Shown: positions 1 to 7,296, numbered from the stretch's first letter. The stretch: DNA of 9,826 bases from Planctomycetota bacterium (GCA_016872875.1 VGYW01000318.1:1-9826); one strand, 5' to 3'. Made by a program: numbers and translations. Notes: generated by a model not told the origin, from the letters alone.

Positions 1-28
1 AAGCGGGGCGATTCAATGGGCGTGAAAC

Positions 29-164
29 GCCCCCTTCGGGGGCTTGGATGGGGGGGACGCGCGATCCCAGGGCTCCCTTCGGTCGCCCTGGGCTACGGCT
101 GGGTCGCCCGCGTCGGCGGGCTACAAGGCCCCGAAATGTGGGCGAAGATCAGGGCGAAGCCCTG
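29..164. repeat. Cluster of small palindromes downstream of secDF
   Basis: The first 229 bases hold no credible gene. They contain four closely spaced inverted repeats: GCCCCC/GGGGGC around a TTC loop (29-43), CCCAGGGC/GCCCTGGG (66-73 with 85-92), GCCCGC/GCGGGC around a 4-nt loop (106-121) and CAGGGC/GCCCTG around a GAA loop (150-164). Each could fold on either strand. Clusters of short GC-rich hairpins like this resemble the REP-type intergenic repeats common in environmental GC-rich genomes, but no mobilising gene is visible. The function is unknown; attenuation of read-through or mRNA 3'-end protection for secDF is possible. Confidence 0.55.
150..164 (-). terminator. Weak candidate 3' hairpin of secDF
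   Basis: This is the first compact hairpin met by transcription leaving secDF, about 65 nt past its stop codon: a 6-bp GC stem with a 3-nt loop. No uridine run follows it on the minus strand, so it does not meet the usual criteria for an intrinsic terminator. It may protect the 3' end, or simply be one more member of the palindrome cluster. Confidence 0.2.
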
Positions 165-229
165 GGAAGAGAAGATGGCCCCGGTGGGGGCTGCCGAGCA
201 GATCACCATAGCTGGGGGCCAGACTCAGG

Positions 230-3200
230 TCACGAGGTCGCGGGGGCGGCCTGGGCCTTTGCGAAGCGCTTCTCGATCTGCTCCTGGTGCAGGATGAGGA
301 TGGGGCCGGCGATGAAGATGGTGGAGTAGCTCCCGGTGATGATGCCGACGAGCATGGTGATCGCGAAGTCCTGGATGACGCCCCCTGCGAAGAGGAGCAG
401 GGAGAGGACCGCCAGGAAGGTGGTGGTGGATGTGATGATGGAGCGGCTCAGGGTCTGGTTCACGCTCAGGTCAATCAACTCGGCGTCCACGTCGCGCTTG
501 CGGTTCTTGCGCAGGTTCTCGCGGATGCGGTCGAAGATGACGATCGTGTCGTTGATCGAGTAGCCGATGACGGTGAGCAGGCCCGCGATGATGGTGATGT
601 TGAACTTGCGGCCGAGGAGGGCCAGGACGCCCATGGTGACGAGGACGTCGTGGACGAGCGCGACGACGCCGGCGGCGCCGTACTTGATGCGCTCGAAGCG
701 GAGCCAGACGTAGGCGATGATGGCGACCCAGGAGGCGACCATGCCCACAATGGCCCAGGCGAGGAGCTCCTTTGCGACGGCAGGGCCGACCTTGGCGACG
801 CGCGGGATCGGGTCGGAGAGGAGAAACGTCTGGGGGTCGGCGGCGAGGCGCTGGCCGAGCTCGCCCACCTTGGCGCTCGGCAGGGTGATCTCGAAGCGAA
901 GGCCTGGGCCGCCCGCTCCCTCGGGGGCCGGCTTCGCCGTCGCGCCGAGCGCCCAGGAGGCCAGATGCTTGTCCAGCTCGGCGGGCGCTACGGGCGAGGT
1001 GAGGTTGAGGGCCACCGTTGCGCGGCCGTCCTTCTCGGCCAGCCGCTCGATCCCCTCGGGAGCCAGTTCGTCCTTGAACGCCTTCATGACCTCGGCCTTG
1101 AGGCTGAGCGCGGCGAAGGCGCGCTCGATGCCGGCCCGCACGGCGCTCTCCTCGAGGAGGGTGGTCTTGACGATGAACTTGCGGTAGGCCCCCTTGCCTT
1201 CCTCGGCGCCCTGGGGCTCAGCCAGGGCGTGCCGGTCCATCGCCTTGATCTGGTCCTGCACGTCGGCGAGCGAGACTGGGCGGTCGTACTCCGCCACGGC
1301 CTCGGTCGGGTAGTTGATAGTGGCCTTGGCGACCTTGAAGTCGGCGAGGGGCGCGCCGAGGGCCTTCGCGGCGTCCGCTCGGATGGCATCGGGGTCAATG
1401 GCCGGGACGGTCAGCTTGAGGGCCTTGTGCTTGCCGTCGGCCTCCGCAGGGCCGGCCGGCTCGAGCGTGAGGTTCGTGCCTTTCGTCTTCTCCTTGGCCT
1501 CGTCGAGGGTCAGCGGGGCGGCCAGGGTGATGACGGCCTCGGTGCTCCCAGGGTTGGCCACGGGGTTGGAGTTGACCGATGGTACGGCGACCTCGGAGAG
1601 GGATGGGACCCGGATCTCGAACTCTCTGGAGATGCGCCCAGGGAGGATGGGGCGGCCGGCCTGGGCAGCCGAGGCGAGGCTCTGGACCTCCACCTGGGCG
1701 AATTCCTGGCCGATCGCGCGCAGGCGCCGCGTGACCTCCTCGGCGTCCATCTCCTTGCGGAAGACCGCGTGGAGCATGGTGCCGCCGCGGAAATCAATGT
1801 CGAAGTTCCCCTCCCAGCGCGAGAAGAAGGCGGTCATGCCTACGGCGATGACGAGGCCGGAGGCGATGAACGCCTTGTAGCGCATGGCCATGAAGGCGAT
1901 GTTGGGCTGCTTGAAGAACTGGAGCATCGGGAGGCGCTGGACCCAGCGGCGCCAGGTGAGGATGTCGAAGACCACGCGTCCGACGAAGACGGCGGTGAGC
2001 ATGTTGACGAGGAGGCCGATGGTGAGTGTGAGGCCGAAGCCCTTGATGGGGCCGGTGCCGATCCAGTAGAGGACCACCGCCGTGAGGATCGTCGTGAGGT
2101 TGGAGTCGAAGATGGTCCAGAAGGCGCGGTCGAAGCCCTCGCGGACCGCCAGGCGCAGCGGCTTCTCGGTTCCGGCCCCCATCTCCTCGCGGATGCGCTC
2201 GAAGACCAGCACGTTCGCGTCCACCGCCATGCCCACCGTGAGGGCAAGTCCCGCGATGCCGGGCAGGGTGAGCGTGGCGTCGAAGAGGATCATGATGGCG
2301 GTGAGCATGAGGATGTTGAGCACGACGGCGGCGTCGGCGATGAGGCCGGGGAGGAGGTAGTAGGCGGCCATGAAGATGATGACTGCTGCGGCGCCGATGG
2401 CGCTGGCGACGACGCCCTTGTTGATGAGCGCGGAGCCGAGGGAGGCGCCCACCGTGGTCTCGTGCTCGAGCTTGAGCGGGGCGGGCAGGCTGCCCGCGCG
2501 CAGCACCGTGCAGAGGGCCTCGGCCTCCTTGAGCGTGAAGTCGCCTTTGATGATCCCGCTCTCGAAAATCTGCGACTCAATCCTCGGCGCCGAGTAGCAG
2601 ATGCCCTTCTCGGCGATCTGGTCGCCCGAGCGCTGGGTGTTGAGGATGATGGCGAGCTGCTCGCCGATGTGCTCGCCGGTGATCTGTGCGAACTTCCGCC
2701 CGCCGCGCGCGGTCAGCCTGAAGCTGACGGCTGGCCCGAACCGGTTGTCGGAGCCCGACGTGTCCACCCACGTGCTCGAGATGTACTCCCCCGTCAGCTC
2801 GGGCTGGTCCTTGACCAGGATCTTCTCCTCGACCAAGCGCTCATCCTTGAGCGAGTGGATGGCGTACTCGGTCCAGCCCGGCGGGGCCTTCCCTGTGTCG
2901 CGCCAAACCCTGTAGGGCTCGACTTTCTCATTCTCGGGGGCGACGAGGCGGAACTCGAGGTGGCCGATGTTCTGGATGACGCTCTTGAGGGTGTCGAGGA
3001 CGGCGGCCTCCTGGCCGGGCAGTTGCACGAGGAGCCGGTCGGCGCCCTGGGCCTGGATGCGCACCTCGCGCAGCCCATAGGCGTCAATGCGGCGCTGGAC
3101 CACCGCCTTGATGTCCTCGGCCGACACGCCCACCCCGCCCCCCCTGGGGTCGTGCAGGATGCGGTAGAGGAGCTCGGTGCCGCCGCTGAGGTCGAGGCCC

Positions 3201-3556
3201 AGGTTAAGCCCGCGCGAGACCACGTCGAGCGTGCGCTTCTTGCGCGGCCGACCGTCCTTGGGGCCCAGGTCCTCGGGCTTGTGCTGGTCCCGCTCCACCT
3301 CGTAGTGGAAGGGGCTGGTGAACCAGACCCACCAGTTAGTGACCCTGTATGAGACCACCTTTCGGGCCTCTGGCTCCACGCGCCCCTTCTCGTCGTAGGT
3401 GTCCTCCACCACCCGCTCCGCGTACGGCGTGTCGCGGAACGGCAGGAAGACGAGGAACGAGAAGACGAGCAGCACCACGGCGAGCGGCGCCCGCCAGGTC
3501 AGGCTCTTCGACTCGCGCGGAAGGCTGTCAACCAACCTAGTCCAGAACTTGGGCAT
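230..3556 (-). CDS. secDF: Fused protein translocase subunit SecDF
   Basis: This 1108-aa inner-membrane protein fuses SecD and SecF, the RND-family subunits that use the proton gradient to pull secreted proteins out of SecYEG. In the SecD half, TM1 is at about 23-40, followed by the GLNLGLDLSGGTELL motif (116-130), the periplasmic domain, and a helix bundle (about 380-535) with VGMAVDANVLVFERIREE (441-458); D446 is the likely proton-path aspartate. The SecF half begins near 551 with TM1 at about 562-578, DIDFRGGT (586-593) and a bundle at about 928-1090 carrying HDVLVTMG, GYSINDTIVIFDRIRENL (998-1015, D1003) and R1038. Two regions exceed the usual size: about 75 residues between TM1 and the first SecD motif, and a SecF periplasmic loop of about 340 residues against roughly 110 in E. 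coli. The ATG at 3556 has GGAG 9 nt upstream. yajC and tgt lie upstream, in the classic order. Confidence 0.97.
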   Translation of the reverse strand: MPKFWTRLVDSLPRESKSLTWRAPLAVVLLVFSFLVFLPFRDTPYAERVVEDTYDEKGRVEPEARKVVSYRVTNWWVWFTSPFHYEVERDQHKPEDLGPKDGRPRKKRTLDVVSRGLNLGLDLSGGTELLYRILHDPRGGGVGVSAEDIKAVVQRRIDAYGLREVRIQAQGADRLLVQLPGQEAAVLDTLKSVIQNIGHLEFRLVAPENEKVEPYRVWRDTGKAPPGWTEYAIHSLKDERLVEEKILVKDQPELTGEYISSTWVDTSGSDNRFGPAVSFRLTARGGRKFAQITGEHIGEQLAIILNTQRSGDQIAEKGICYSAPRIESQIFESGIIKGDFTLKEAEALCTVLRAGSLPAPLKLEHETTVGASLGSALINKGVVASAIGAAAVIIFMAAYYLLPGLIADAAVVLNILMLTAIMILFDATLTLPGIAGLALTVGMAVDANVLVFERIREEMGAGTEKPLRLAVREGFDRAFWTIFDSNLTTILTAVVLYWIGTGPIKGFGLTLTIGLLVNMLTAVFVGRVVFDILTWRRWVQRLPMLQFFKQPNIAFMAMRYKAFIASGLVIAVGMTAFFSRWEGNFDIDFRGGTMLHAVFRKEMDAEEVTRRLRAIGQEFAQVEVQSLASAAQAGRPILPGRISREFEIRVPSLSEVAVPSVNSNPVANPGSTEAVITLAAPLTLDEAKEKTKGTNLTLEPAGPAEADGKHKALKLTVPAIDPDAIRADAAKALGAPLADFKVAKATINYPTEAVAEYDRPVSLADVQDQIKAMDRHALAEPQGAEEGKGAYRKFIVKTTLLEESAVRAGIERAFAALSLKAEVMKAFKDELAPEGIERLAEKDGRATVALNLTSPVAPAELDKHLASWALGATAKPAPEGAGGPGLRFEITLPSAKVGELGQRLAADPQTFLLSDPIPRVAKVGPAVAKELLAWAIVGMVASWVAIIAYVWLRFERIKYGAAGVVALVHDVLVTMGVLALLGRKFNITIIAGLLTVIGYSINDTIVIFDRIRENLRKNRKRDVDAELIDLSVNQTLSRSIITSTTTFLAVLSLLLFAGGVIQDFAITMLVGIITGSYSTIFIAGPILILHQEQIEKRFAKAQAAPATS

Positions 3557-3803
3557 GCGTCACTTCTCCAGGTTTGCGGCAAAGCCCAGGGCCGCAGAGC
3601 AAGAACTTTCTCCACAGATTGCCCATCGCGGCAAGCCGCAACCAAACGCGGAGGAAAAATCTTTCCGGAAAACAAGATTCTGCATGTTTGTAGCACAGAT
3701 TCACACAGATAAGAGAAAGCCGAGAAGTGGGGTTCGGTGCCCGCTCCTTGCCTCTTCTCCTACCCGTGTTCCAGCTCCTCTTCTTGGCCACCGAGGAACG
3801 AGT

Positions 3804-3832
3804 AACCGCGGATTACGCGGATGGGCGCGGAT
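3804..3832. repeat. GCGGAT short repeats inside the foldback
   Basis: Three copies of GCGGAT occur within 29 nt, in the pattern CCGCGGAT-TACGCGGAT-GGGCGCGGAT. The layout parallels the CACAGATT-CACACAGAT pattern at the ends of the foldback arms, so both may be variants of one short-unit intergenic repeat. No function can be assigned. Confidence 0.5.
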
Positions 3833-3870
3833 GGAAGAGAAGGCCAAACTGGGTTCGAAGTCTAGGTTAT

Positions 3871-3956
3871 GTACGACAATTGGGCGGTACGTGTGGCGCC
3901 AGCGTCTCGCTGGCCGCCCGAGGCCGCCGGGACGGCGGCGCCACGAATTGTCGTAC
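3871..3956. repeat. Nested hairpin in the centre of the foldback
   Basis: GTACGACAATT at 3871-3881 is perfectly complementary to AATTGTCGTAC at 3946-3956. Further in, GTGGCGCC (3893-3900) pairs with GGCGCCAC (3937-3944), and the apex contains CCAGCG/CGCTGG around a TCT loop. Together these give an 86-nt stem-loop with a branched GC-rich top, sitting inside the larger foldback and able to fold in either orientation. It looks like a separate palindromic repeat nested in, or captured by, the outer element. Confidence 0.7.
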
Positions 3957-4110
3957 AGAGCCTGGTTCGCTCTTCTCCTGTCTGTGCCAATCTGTGCTAC
4001 AAACATGCAGAATCTTGTTTTCCGGAAAGATTTTTCCTCCGCGTTTGGTTGCGGCTTGCCGCGATGGGTGAATCTGTGGACGGATCCTCTCTTGTCGCCC
4101 CTATCGAGAA

Positions 4111-4476
4111 TCAGCCCTTGTCGCCCTCCTTGTCCTTCCCGCCCTCGCCCTCGGTGGGCGAGACGACGGCGGCGACGGCGCCCTTGCTGAGCGTGAGCTT
4201 GCAGTTGTCGTCTACCTTCAACACCACCTCGCGGTCACGCACCAGCGTGATGATGCCGTGGATGCCGCCGCGGGTGATCACCTTGTCGCCCTTCTTGAGG
4301 TTCGAGACCATCTCCATGTGCTGGCGCTGGCGCTTCTGCTGCGGGCGGATCATCAGAAAGTACATCACGGCGATCATGGCCACCATGAGGAGGAGGCCCA
4401 TGGGCAACCCGCCCTGGCCTTCCCCTTGGGCCAGGGGAAAGAAAGCTATCGCAAGTGAGGGAGCTGTGATCACCAT
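4111..4476 (-). CDS. yajC: Sec translocon accessory protein YajC
   Basis: YajC is a small single-span membrane protein that associates with SecD and SecF at the SecYEG translocon. The 121-aa product has a short N-terminus, one hydrophobic helix at about 24-43 ending in the family signature MIRPQQKRQRQH (42-53), then the conserved soluble segment with LKKGDKVITRGGIHGII (60-76) and a beta-rich continuation to about 105. The last 15 residues are a charged Gly/Glu/Lys tail. The reading frame is open up to 4572, but those extra 32 residues would be encoded partly by the REP-like palindrome at 4531-4555. The ATG at 4476, with GGAG 11 nt upstream, gives a normal-length protein and is preferred. It lies between tgt and secDF, as in many bacteria, but is separated from both by repeats. 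Confidence 0.93.
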   Translation of the reverse strand: MVITAPSLAIAFFPLAQGEGQGGLPMGLLLMVAMIAVMYFLMIRPQQKRQRQHMEMVSNLKKGDKVITRGGIHGIITLVRDREVVLKVDDNCKLTLSKGAVAAVVSPTEGEGGKDKEGDKG

Positions 4477-4530
4477 GCTCTGCTGGTCTCCGAGTGCCTC
4501 CGTGTCTTGCTCCCAAAGGGAGCGTAGTGG

Positions 4531-4735
4531 GTTGCCGGCGGCTTCAGCCGCCGGACTTGGGGCTACAGCCATTGAAGTCCCGAAGGGACAGCAGAGGCCC
4601 GCGGCAAGGTGTCGTGGGCACGTTTCTGCCGTCCCTTCGGGACTGGGCTCTGGGTGCGTCCGGTTCCGGCGGCTGAAGCCGCCGGCAACCGACTGTCGTC
4701 CCTTCGGGACTACGATCCTGTCCCCCTAACGGGGG
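4531..4735. repeat. REP-like palindrome cluster between tgt and yajC
   Basis: Two repeat units are mixed here. A 25-nt sequence at 4531-4555, itself a palindrome (CCGGCGGC-TTCA-GCCGCCGG), recurs as its exact reverse complement at 4665-4689. Between and beyond these lie three copies of a 13-nt palindrome, GTCCCGAAGGGAC or its TTC-centred complement, at 4577-4589, 4631-4643 and 4698-4710. A CCCCC/GGGGG hairpin (4722-4735) lies just past the tgt stop codon. The layout is typical of REP/BIME elements, which are usually moved by a RAYT (TnpA-REP) transposase encoded elsewhere; none is present here. The cluster may also limit transcription from tgt into yajC. Confidence 0.85.
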
Positions 4736-4742
4736 CGGGTCA

Positions 4743-5879
4743 TCAGGCCCGGATCGTCGTGTCCTCCGGCTGCGAGTAGAGCTCGACGAACGCCTGCTTG
4801 AAGGCGGCGAGGCGGCGCTCCAGGATCGCCCGGCGGCAGCCACGCACCAGGCGCTGGTAGAAGGCCACGTTGTGCAGCGAGACCAGGACGGCTGCGGCGA
4901 TCTCGCGGGCGTGGAAGAGGTGCCGCAGGTAGCCGCGCGAGAAGCCGCGGCAGGCCGCGCAGTCACACGTCGGGTCGAGCGGCCGCGGGTCGTCCCTGTG
5001 CCGCAGGTTCCGCACTCTCACGACCCCGCGCGCCGTGAATGCGTGGCCGCTACGCCCGTTCCGAGTCGGCAGCACGCAGTCGAACAGGTCAACCCCGCGC
5101 TCGATGCACTCGAGCAGGTTCACCGGCGTGCCCACCCCCATCAGGTAGCGCGGCTTGTCAGCGGGCAGGTGGGGCACGGTGGCCTCGAGCACGCGGTACA
5201 TCAGCTCGTCGCCCTCGCCCACGCTCACCCCCCCGATGGCATAGCCGGGGAAATCCATCTCCACAAGCCGTTTCGCGCACTCGACGCGGAGCGGTTCGAA
5301 GACGCTGCCCTGGACGATGCCGAAGAGGGCCTGGCCGTCGGGGCGGGCGTGTGCCCTCTGGCAGCGAGCGGCCCAGGCGAGGCTGCGCCGCATGGCCACC
5401 TCCGCCGCGTCGCGCTCGCACGGATAGGGCACGCACTCGTCGAAGGCCATGATCACGTCGGCGCCCAGCGCGTTCTGAATCTCGATGGCCCGCTCGGGCG
5501 TGAGAGCGACGAGCGCGCCGTCGAGGTGCGACTGGAACTCGACGCCGTGGTCGGTCACGCGCCGCAGCTCGGCGAGTGAGAAGACCTGGTAGCCGCCGCT
5601 GTCCGTGAGGATCGGGCGGCGCCAGCCCATGAAGGCGTGGAGGCCGCCCAGGCGGGCCACAACGGCCTCGCCCGGCCTGAGGTGCAGGTGATACGCATTG
5701 CCAAGGAGCAGTTGGACGCCGGCCGCCTCGAGCTGGCTGGGCAGCAGTGCCTTCACCGCCCCCTGCGTGCCCACGGGCATGAAGGCGGGCGTCTCCACCC
5801 GCCCGTGAGGCGTCTCGAGCCACCCCGCGCGCGCCGCGCCAAGACTATTTAGGATACCGAAAAAGCCCCGCTTCGTCAA
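4743..5879 (-). CDS. tgt: tRNA-guanine transglycosylase (queuosine pathway)
   Basis: Tgt exchanges guanine 34 of tRNAs with GUN anticodons for the queuosine precursor preQ1, in the cytoplasm. The 378-aa product has the normal family length and a complete active site: TDSGGYQ (92-98) with the general-base D93, FDEC (146-149), GIVQG (187-191), GGVSVGE (216-222), and DLFDCVLPTRNGR (264-276) with the nucleophile D267. The zinc site is C305, C307, C310 and H336. C149 and V220 match the residues found in preQ1-using bacterial enzymes rather than the queuine-using eukaryotic type. The frame is open to 6014, but the extension is a low-complexity run made by a stem-loop. A TTG at 5879, preceded by GGAG with a 6-nt spacer, begins the normal TGT N-terminus (TKRGFFGIL) and is taken as the start. 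yajC and secDF follow downstream; queH is two genes upstream. Confidence 0.96.
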   Translation of the reverse strand: MTKRGFFGILNSLGAARAGWLETPHGRVETPAFMPVGTQGAVKALLPSQLEAAGVQLLLGNAYHLHLRPGEAVVARLGGLHAFMGWRRPILTDSGGYQVFSLAELRRVTDHGVEFQSHLDGALVALTPERAIEIQNALGADVIMAFDECVPYPCERDAAEVAMRRSLAWAARCQRAHARPDGQALFGIVQGSVFEPLRVECAKRLVEMDFPGYAIGGVSVGEGDELMYRVLEATVPHLPADKPRYLMGVGTPVNLLECIERGVDLFDCVLPTRNGRSGHAFTARGVVRVRNLRHRDDPRPLDPTCDCAACRGFSRGYLRHLFHAREIAAAVLVSLHNVAFYQRLVRGCRRAILERRLAAFKQAFVELYSQPEDTTIRA

Positions 5880-5885
5880 ATGCCG

Positions 5886-5889
5886 CTCC
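5886..5889 (-). promoter_or_regulatory. Ribosome binding site selecting the TTG start of tgt
   Basis: GGAG on the minus strand stands 6 nt ahead of the TTG at 5877-5879. No in-frame ATG fits the family N-terminus, so this site decides the start. It lies 19 nt downstream of the base of the 29-bp stem-loop, so the hairpin leaves it exposed. Confidence 0.7.
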
Positions 5890-5908
5890 GCACTGTCTGT
5901 ATTCTCGT

Positions 5909-6003
5909 GCTCGTCGTCGTCCTCGTCGTCGTCGTCGCTTCTGTGGGTTTCAGCCGTCCATGCGGGTTCGAGGACGACGACGACGACGAGGACGACGACG
6001 AGC
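5909..6003 (-). repeat. Perfect 29-bp triplet-repeat stem-loop upstream of tgt
   Basis: Positions 5909-5937 and 5975-6003 are exact reverse complements, built almost wholly of CGT/CGA triplets with one CCT/AGG interruption, around a 37-nt loop. The element fills most of the 131-bp gap between the spoIID stop (6011) and the tgt start (5879). On the minus strand it forms a 29-bp GC-rich hairpin that begins 7 nt past the spoIID stop and ends 19 nt before the tgt ribosome binding site. No U-run follows, so it is not a standard terminator. It could stabilise the 3' end of spoIID mRNA, set tgt expression, or be an intergenic repeat insertion. Confidence 0.85.
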
Positions 6004-6010
6004 GGTGGCC

Positions 6011-7258
6011 TCACTTACCACCGGGTGCGTAGAGACGGGTCAGTTGCGCGCCGGTGTAGTAGTGGCGGAGGATTTCGGTGGCGGCGAAGCGGGCGTCGGC
6101 CATGCCTCTTGCGCCCCACTGGCACATGCCCACTCCGTGGCCGAAGCCGCGGCCCTGAAACTCGCAGCCGCCCGCCGTCTCGCGCACCTCGAAGAGCGTG
6201 CTGGGGAGCCTTGCCGGACCGACGATGAGGCGGAACTCGCTGGCCGGCATCGCCGCCTGGCGCCCAGGGCCCAGCCCCACCGTTATCTGCTTCGCGCGGC
6301 CAGAGCCGCTGCGGGCGGCGACCGCGAGGCCGCTCAGAGCCTGAATGCTCTGGCCGCTCCGCGCCAAGGCGTCGGCCAGCTCGACCTTCGGAATCACTTT
6401 CCGCCAGGCGTAGTGCTTCGAGTCCTTGCAGTAGTTGCAGGGCACCGCGGAGAGCGGGAGCAGGGGCGGGTCGGGGAAGACCTCCTGCACGGCCTCAGTG
6501 TGGCCGCCACAGGTCGAGTGGTAATAGCAGCGGAAGAGCTTGAGCTGGTAGACGAGCACGAGGCCGGCCGTGCGGTCCACCGCGGCGGTCAGGCGCGGGT
6601 CCTCCTTGGCCATGCCCAGGTAGTTCTGGTCCATCACCGTGGCGTGGAGGTCGAAGGGCTCGTCGCGGCGCTGGGCCATGCGCCACATGGCGTAGGAGCG
6701 TGCGACGATGGCCTGGGCTTCGAGGGCGGCCGCGGGCCAGCCAGGGTAGCTCTCGCCGCCCATGACCCCGTAGAGGTAGTGCTCGATGGGCAGGACGTTG
6801 ATGAGGTCGAGGCGCCCGTCGCCGAGGCGCCGCAGGGCGAGGTCGCCGCGATAGCGGCGGCCGTTCACGCTGAGCGCCGCGCTCCCCTGGATGCGCAGGA
6901 GCACGGCGTCGTCGGGGAAATGGCGGTCCCCCACGATGAGCGCCGCTCCCGCCTTCACCTGGCCATCCGCCAGGGGCGGGCACTGGGCAAGGACGGCGGG
7001 GGTGCGCCGCCCGCGCTTGCCCCACGGCTCGATCGTGTAGGGGGCGGAGATGGAGACCCTTGCGCTGGCGACCCCCTCCGCGATGAGCACCCTTGGGTGC
7101 CGCAGCTCGCCCGTCGCGCTCACCACTTCGGCGGGGACGTGTGTGACCGTGACCGCGGGTCTTCGGACGCACGACGGCCCGAAGCACGCCGCCGCCACTA
7201 GTGCCACCACGGCACCGGCCGCCACCACCCGCCGGATCGTCTGCGCTCTCGCGGCCAT
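6011..7258 (-). CDS. SpoIID/LytB-domain exported protein, probable glycan-cleaving enzyme
   Basis: This 415-aa protein has a signal peptide at residues 1 to about 25, with a twin arginine at 9-10, a hydrophobic core and C25 in a loosely lipobox-like setting. SpoIID proteins are lytic transglycosylases acting on peptidoglycan, first known from sporulation; chlamydial homologues act at the division septum. The SpoIID core spans about 130-400: VLPIEHYLYGVMGGE (155-169) carries the likely catalytic E169, followed by LEAQAIVARSYAMW, then CYYHSTCGGHT (244-254) and CNYC (274-277), a Cys/His set resembling a metal site, and finally GRGFGHGVGMCQWGARGMA (369-387), the family C-terminal signature. The ATG at 7258 has AGGGA 5 nt upstream and begins the signal peptide; the open frame up to 7390 is repeat sequence. 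Nothing else in the window points to sporulation, so a role in envelope growth or division is inferred. Confidence 0.9.
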   Translation of the reverse strand: MAARAQTIRRVVAAGAVVALVAAACFGPSCVRRPAVTVTHVPAEVVSATGELRHPRVLIAEGVASARVSISAPYTIEPWGKRGRRTPAVLAQCPPLADGQVKAGAALIVGDRHFPDDAVLLRIQGSAALSVNGRRYRGDLALRRLGDGRLDLINVLPIEHYLYGVMGGESYPGWPAAALEAQAIVARSYAMWRMAQRRDEPFDLHATVMDQNYLGMAKEDPRLTAAVDRTAGLVLVYQLKLFRCYYHSTCGGHTEAVQEVFPDPPLLPLSAVPCNYCKDSKHYAWRKVIPKVELADALARSGQSIQALSGLAVAARSGSGRAKQITVGLGPGRQAAMPASEFRLIVGPARLPSTLFEVRETAGGCEFQGRGFGHGVGMCQWGARGMADARFAATEILRHYYTGAQLTRLYAPGGK

Positions 7259-7296
7259 AGTGATCCCTAGCCTAGCATGCCAACTGTGTGCGGCGG

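Larger units (their letters stand above)
3611..4080. repeat. 470-bp foldback element with 80-bp perfect arms
   Basis: This fills most of the 554-bp gap between yajC and secDF. Positions 3622-3701 are the exact reverse complement of 3989-4068 (80 bp). After a 1-2 nt difference the match continues outward through TCCACAGATT at 3611-3620 and its complement at 4071-4080. Inward it continues in diverged form through CACAGAT-like sequence to about 3725 and 3962. The centre, about 3726-3961, holds a GCGGAT triplet repeat and a second large hairpin. No transposase, clear target duplication or long ORF of its own is seen. It resembles a foldback or MITE-like non-autonomous element, or two copies of an intergenic repeat inserted head to head. 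Transcribed from yajC into secDF, it would form a very long RNA duplex. Confidence 0.85.

Noticed and set aside
29..43. Intrinsic terminator for secDF
   Set aside because: The hairpin is about 190 nt past the stop codon and has no U-run on the minus strand; it is better read as part of the palindrome cluster.
287..3352. A 1021-codon open frame on the plus strand opposite secDF
   Set aside because: Its translation is low-complexity and rich in Gly, Asp, Glu, Val and His with no domain, as expected from the antisense of a GC-rich gene. SecDF on the other strand is certain.
3611..4080. CRISPR array, insertion sequence or integron attC site
   Set aside because: There are no regularly spaced direct repeats, no transposase or integrase frame, and no attC core sites. 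The structure is one inverted repeat.
3399..4190. 263-codon plus-strand frame across the foldback
   Set aside because: It runs through the inverted-repeat arms and the antisense of the secDF 5' end, and shows no recognisable motif.
4477..4572. Longer YajC starting at 4572
   Set aside because: The added 32 residues come partly from the REP-like palindrome and match nothing in YajC proteins.
5880..6014. 45-codon N-terminal extension of tgt to an ATG at 6014
   Set aside because: It is a Val run followed by an Asp/Glu run created by the two arms of the stem-loop, and TGT proteins start at the TKRGFF region. The TTG at 5879 has a well-placed GGAG.
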